Positions 60,778 to 64,000 of a stretch of DNA of 64,000 bases are shown here, piece by piece (position 1 is the first letter of the stretch; the number at the start of each line of letters is the position of its first letter). A model generated the notes under the pieces. That model did no database searches. It was not told the origin of the DNA and worked only from the letters and a program-made list of their open reading frames with translations. The position numbers and the translations under genes were made by a program. The DNA comes from Brotaphodocola faecis (GTDB lineage Bacteria; Bacillota; Clostridia; Lachnospirales; Lachnospiraceae), in assembly GCF_040096075.1 (NCBI RefSeq), contig NZ_JBBMFJ010000005.1:60203-124202 (forward strand), read 5' to 3'.

Positions 60778-60902
60778 ATGATAGGAAATTGCGTCCTATC
60801 ATACAAAAACGCTCCGCGAGGATGCGCACTCGGCGCAATGGCAGATGGTTGCTGAAGCAACCGCGCCTCGGCGCGAGAATCCGGCAAGCCGGATTCTTTT
60901 TC
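60778..60902. repeat. Cluster of hairpins between galK and phosphoesterase gene
   Basis: Three hairpins follow the galK terminator: ATGATAGGA/TCCTATCAT (60778-60802), GGTTGCT/AGCAACC (60847-60862), and AGAATCCGG/CCGGATTCT (60876-60897) with a T-run. In total the galK-phosphoesterase gap of 282 bases is largely hairpin-forming and contains no coding region. The last hairpin can terminate transcription. Confidence 0.65.
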
Positions 60903-60992
60903 ATGTGCACCTGATGCAGGAAAAACTGGCCGTCAGAGCGGCCTGGCCTCGGCATATCACTTCCGGACGGAAAAGAGGATAAGACAAACGTT

Positions 60993-62636
60993 ATGAAGCA
61001 TTATAAAAAGATTACAGCCCTGATCTACGGGGCTTTATTACTGATCTGCATCGGGATCGTGTGGCTCCTTGGGGCACTGAACCGGCAGGGAAATACCGGA
61101 ACTGGCCGGGAGTCCGCAGCTCAGGAGAGCAGTCAGCAGGCAGGAGAGAACCCAGGTGGGGGCAAAACGGGGGCGGGAACTGAAAACGGACCGGATGCGG
61201 CAGACCATGGTCTGGATGAATCCGAAGAGTCCGAGGAAGAACGCCTGGCCCGTCTGGAACAGGAGCGCCAGGAATGGCTTGCGGAATACCGCAGACAGCA
61301 GAGACGGCACCGCAGAGCGCATGGATCAGGAAAAACAGAAGAGGAGACGGAAGCAGAGAAGCCCTATGAGCCGCCAACTCTGATGCTGGCTTCCGATCTT
61401 CACTTTATGAGCAACACTACCCACGATGACGGAAAAGCTTTCTGGAGCATGGTGGAGCATGATGATGGCAAGATTGACCAGTACAGCGAGGAGATGCTGG
61501 ATACGCTGGTGGAGACAGCCATCCGGAATCATCCCACAGCTCTGGCGCTTACCGGTGACATTACCTTAAACGGGGAGCGGATCAACCACGAGCTGCTGGC
61601 GGAAAAACTTCAGAAGATTCAGGACGCGGGCATTCCGGTGCTGGTGATTCCGGGAAACCACGACATTCAGAATAAAAATGCCTCCACGTATTTTGGAACG
61701 CAGCGGGAGAAGGCGGAGTATCTGGAAACGGGAGAAGATTTTTATGAAATTTATCATCAGTTTGGTTACGACCAGTCCCCAAACCGCGACACGGCATCCT
61801 TAAGCTATGTGTATCCGTTGGATGCAAAGCACTGGCTTTTGATGATGGATTCCTGCATTTACGATGACGGAAACCACGTAGAAGGCCGCATTGGGGATGC
61901 CACCTTAAAATGGATGGAGACGCATCTGAAGGTGGCAAAGGAGCATGATATCCAGGTGATCGTGCTGGCACATCACAATCTGCTGCAGGAAAGCCGCCTG
62001 TTTACGACCCAGTGTGAAATGGAGAACGGGCCGGAGGTGACGGCACTTCTGGAACAGTATCAGGTGCCGCTTTACATCAGCGGGCATCTGCATGTGCAGC
62101 GGATCCGGGAGCATATGACCGGACCGGGGCTGGAAGATGAGCAGGAGGGCATTCATGAGATTGTGCTGAGCCCCTATTCCTTCCCGGGCAATCAGTATGG
62201 CATGCTGAGCTGGGATTTGAATGATACCATGACCTTTGAGACCCGGCGTGCGGATGTGGCAGCCTGGGCAAAGGAGCAGGGATCGGAAAATCCGGAACTG
62301 TTAAATTTTTCAGAATGGTCCCGGCAGTACGCGAAATCCGTGATTCAGGAACAGGTAAAGCAGACCATTACCATGGTGCCGGATGACTTAAAGGAGAAAA
62401 TGGCGTCGCTGTATGCGGATCTGTATCTTCCATATTGTCTGGGAGAGGCAGTGCCATGGAATGATGCAAAACAGACATCGGCCTACACGCTCTGGCAGCG
62501 GGTGGATCCAAAGGGAAAAAAATTTAAGGAAATGCAGAGCATGGCAGAGGACAGCCGTGTGGCCAGACAAAACTGGAGTGGAGGCGGCCGGCAGGAAACG
62601 ACAGAAATGAATCCGGCAGGGCAGTCAGAATCGTAA
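60993..62636 (+). CDS. Membrane-anchored metallophosphoesterase
   Basis: An N-terminal membrane helix (about residues 8-28, ALIYGALLLICIGIVWLLGAL) is followed by a Gly/Glu-rich and Arg-rich spacer, then a calcineurin-like phosphoesterase domain from about 128: LASDLHFM, ALTGDITLNGE, IPGNHDIQN, VLAHHNLL and YISGHLHVQ supply the two-metal ligands. A C-terminal helical region follows. Length 547. The catalytic domain should be outside the cell. Substrate unknown. Confidence 0.88.
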   Translation: MKHYKKITALIYGALLLICIGIVWLLGALNRQGNTGTGRESAAQESSQQAGENPGGGKTGAGTENGPDAADHGLDESEESEEERLARLEQERQEWLAEYRRQQRRHRRAHGSGKTEEETEAEKPYEPPTLMLASDLHFMSNTTHDDGKAFWSMVEHDDGKIDQYSEEMLDTLVETAIRNHPTALALTGDITLNGERINHELLAEKLQKIQDAGIPVLVIPGNHDIQNKNASTYFGTQREKAEYLETGEDFYEIYHQFGYDQSPNRDTASLSYVYPLDAKHWLLMMDSCIYDDGNHVEGRIGDATLKWMETHLKVAKEHDIQVIVLAHHNLLQESRLFTTQCEMENGPEVTALLEQYQVPLYISGHLHVQRIREHMTGPGLEDEQEGIHEIVLSPYSFPGNQYGMLSWDLNDTMTFETRRADVAAWAKEQGSENPELLNFSEWSRQYAKSVIQEQVKQTITMVPDDLKEKMASLYADLYLPYCLGEAVPWNDAKQTSAYTLWQRVDPKGKKFKEMQSMAEDSRVARQNWSGGGRQETTEMNPAGQSES

Positions 62637-62739
62637 GAATGTCTTTGAGAGAAAGACAGATGCACATAACAGTATGACAACATGAAAATGTCATAATAAC
62701 ACAATATAAATGCTGTAATTGAGCCAATAAGAATAGTGT

Positions 62740-62802
62740 TTGTCTTTTACATAGGAACGAGTTATAGTCTCTCTGGCAGAGGAGAGGGATTATAACTCGT
62801 TC
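62740..62802. promoter_or_regulatory. Promoter overlapped by a 12-bp inverted repeat, upstream of yitT-family gene
   Basis: TTGTCT (62740-62745), 17 bases, TATAGT (62763-62768) form a promoter. GAACGAGTTATA (62755-62766) covers the start of the -10 box and recurs as the perfect complement TATAACTCGTTC at 62791-62802, with an inner CTCTC/GAGAG stem. It could be an operator or, followed by TGCTTTTCTTTTGC, an attenuator. Confidence 0.6.
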
Positions 62803-62855
62803 TGCTTTTCTTTTGCTTTTAAGGCAAAAATATGAATCAGATTTTGGGGGAAATT

Positions 62856-63725
62856 ATGGCTACACAGCAGATTGAAGATCCGGTTAAACGCAAAATTGTG
62901 GAATACGCGCTGATCACCGTGAGTATCTGGATCATGGTCGTGGGAATTTATTTTTTCAAGTTCCCGAATAACTTTTCATTTGGCGGCGTTACGGGCTTTT
63001 CGTCCGTGGTCAGCAGACTGACAGGAATGAACGCCAGTGATTTTACCTTTGTAGTGAACACCGGCCTTCTGGTGCTGGGATTTTTATTCCTGGGAACCGA
63101 TGTGGGCATCAAGACGGTATATTCCAGTATGCTGATGTCCTTCAGCTTAAGTGCTCTGGACCGTTTTATACCGATGGCAGGCACCATCACCGACCAGCCC
63201 ATGCTGGAATTGATCTTCGCAATCTTCCTTCCGGCCATTGGCTCCGCAATCCTATTTAACATTGGCGCGTCCAGCGGCGGCACCGATATCATTGCCATGA
63301 TCTTAAAAGCACATTCCAGCATGAACATCGGAACTGCGCTTCTGGTGGTGGATATCACCTCCGTGGTCATGTCCTTCTTCGTATTCGGACCGACCACCGG
63401 ACTGTATTCCTCTCTGGGCCTGATGGCGAAATCCCTGGTGATCGATGGCGTCATCGAGAATATCAACCTTTGTAAGTGTTTCAATATCATCTGCGATAAT
63501 CCGGATCCCATCTGCGATTTTATCATTGAGGATCTGAACCGCAGTGCCACCATTTACAAGGCACAGGGCGCCTTTTCCCATCACAGCAAGACCGTCATCA
63601 TGACCACCATGAAACGCAGTCAGGCCGTGCGCCTGAGAAACTACATCAAAAAAGTAGAACCGACGGCATTTATCCTGATTTCGAACTCCAGCGAGATCAT
63701 TGGAAAGGGATTTTTGAGTAACTAA
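62856..63725 (+). CDS. YitT family membrane protein (DUF2179)
   Basis: This is an integral membrane protein with five to six helices in the first 190 residues (IVEYALITVSIWIMVVGIYFF; GGVTGFSSVVSRLTG; ASSGGTDIIAMILKAHS) and a C-terminal cytoplasmic DUF2179 domain (about 205-289, ATIYKAQGAFSHHSKTVIMTTM). No substrate is known. The start at 62856 follows TGGGGGAAATT; an in-frame ATG at 62832 is possible with a weaker site. Length 289. Confidence 0.85.
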   Translation: MATQQIEDPVKRKIVEYALITVSIWIMVVGIYFFKFPNNFSFGGVTGFSSVVSRLTGMNASDFTFVVNTGLLVLGFLFLGTDVGIKTVYSSMLMSFSLSALDRFIPMAGTITDQPMLELIFAIFLPAIGSAILFNIGASSGGTDIIAMILKAHSSMNIGTALLVVDITSVVMSFFVFGPTTGLYSSLGLMAKSLVIDGVIENINLCKCFNIICDNPDPICDFIIEDLNRSATIYKAQGAFSHHSKTVIMTTMKRSQAVRLRNYIKKVEPTAFILISNSSEIIGKGFLSN

Positions 63726-63749
63726 TGCAAAACTATAAAAAGAGAGTAG

Positions 63750-63797
63750 GCCCTGCGGCATTCCGAAAGCGGATAGCCGCAGGGCTTTTCTGTTTTT
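63750..63797 (+). terminator. Terminator after yitT-family gene
   Basis: GCCCTGCGGC (63750-63759) pairs with GCCGCAGGGC (63776-63785), followed by TTTTCTGTTTTTT. Confidence 0.92.
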
Positions 63798-63800
63798 TAC

Positions 63801-64000
63801 GTGCGCCCGGCGGCGCACGTTTCTAACGGGTGCAAGTCCCGAATCCGCCCGGTAGTGGGAAGGATATAGCCGAAGGCAAGGGTGTCCATCGTGAGGTGGA
63901 ATCTGAAGGAAGCCGGATGTGGGAACAGACTAACCACGGGCAAATCTCTGGTCTGACGAATAGAAATCACATATAAGGTTTCGCATGAGGGTAAGATTGC
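63801..64000 (+). mobile_element. Group II intron, 5' part (runs off window)
   Basis: The segment begins GTGCGCCCGG immediately after the terminator T-run and has the look of group II intron domain I: a 5' GTGYG-type start, a GTGCGCC/GGCGCAC hairpin, then GGGTGCAAGTCCCGAATC, GTAGTGGGAAGG, AGCCGAAGGCAAGGGTGTC and GTGAGGTGGAATCTGAAGG, phrases typical of bacterial introns carrying an LtrA-type reverse transcriptase. The intron ORF and 3' end lie beyond the window. Insertion right behind a terminator stem is characteristic of group IIC introns, but I cannot assign the class from this fragment. Confidence 0.8.

Noticed and set aside
1..64000. CRISPR array
   Set aside because: The repeats present are dispersed over tens of kilobases without regular spacers, and no cas genes are seen.

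Overview
The window looks like chromosome from a gut-type anaerobic Firmicute of the family Lachnospiraceae (Clostridium cluster XIVa). The reasons are moderate GC with AGGAGG-type ribosome binding sites and sigma-A-like promoters, clostridial protein families (meso-diaminopimelate dehydrogenase, DUF5721, YesN/YesM two-component pair, YitT and YczE membrane proteins), a CIRCE/HrcA site, and no aerobic respiratory genes. I cannot name the species.

Layout. 1-2922: Fe-S scaffold nifU, tRNA thiolase mnmA and an amidase lipoprotein, start/stop overlapped. 3058-3145: tRNA-Ser(CGA). 3255-10925: a dipeptide/oligopeptide ABC transporter (binding protein, two permeases, two ATPases), an M42 aminopeptidase and meso-DAP dehydrogenase. 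11301-15283: a HAD phosphatase, a DUF2130 coiled-coil protein with a nuclease-like core, a PrsA-like foldase lipoprotein and a DUF5721 protein. 15293-22994: a YesN/YesM sensor pair next to a YtfQRT/YjfF-type sugar ABC transporter. 23009-25144: htpG behind a CIRCE operator. 25493-28963: a YdjI/YdjG/YdjH-like membrane-stress trio. 29114-34816: a small unknown protein, a PadR regulator, a YczE-like membrane protein, a pyrrolidone-carboxyl peptidase/DUF979/DUF969 operon on the minus strand, and a DegV protein.

35446-56790 is the main accessory block. It encodes a nucleobase permease, a YheO/DauR-type regulator on the minus strand, then ssnA, ygfK, a polyferredoxin, selenium-dependent xanthine dehydrogenase, diaminopropionate ammonia-lyase, ygeY, the YgeW carbamoyltransferase, carbamate kinase, a hydantoinase, a second M20 hydrolase, selD, yedF, a cysteine desulfurase-like protein and a DUF3343 Se/S-carrier-like protein. 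The set corresponds to the anaerobic purine/uric-acid degradation cluster of gut bacteria, here joined to the genes likely to supply selenium to the hydroxylase. A working model is: import purine; exchange electrons through xanthine dehydrogenase, ferredoxin and YgfK; open the ring with hydantoinase and amidohydrolases; recover carbamoyl phosphate through YgeW and ATP through carbamate kinase; and end with pyruvate and ammonia through the ammonia-lyase.

56760-63725 holds a CapA-like lipoprotein, a convergent overlapping radical SAM protein, galactokinase, a metallophosphoesterase and a YitT protein. The window ends inside what looks like the 5' part of a group II intron sitting directly after a terminator.

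Three families of non-coding repeats stand out: two copies of a roughly 170-nt near-perfect palindrome with compensatory changes; five copies of a 27-bp inverted repeat with GTAACTG/CAGTTAC ends; and two longer elements (window start, and the permease leader) that share internal sequence and appear related to the 27-bp repeats.
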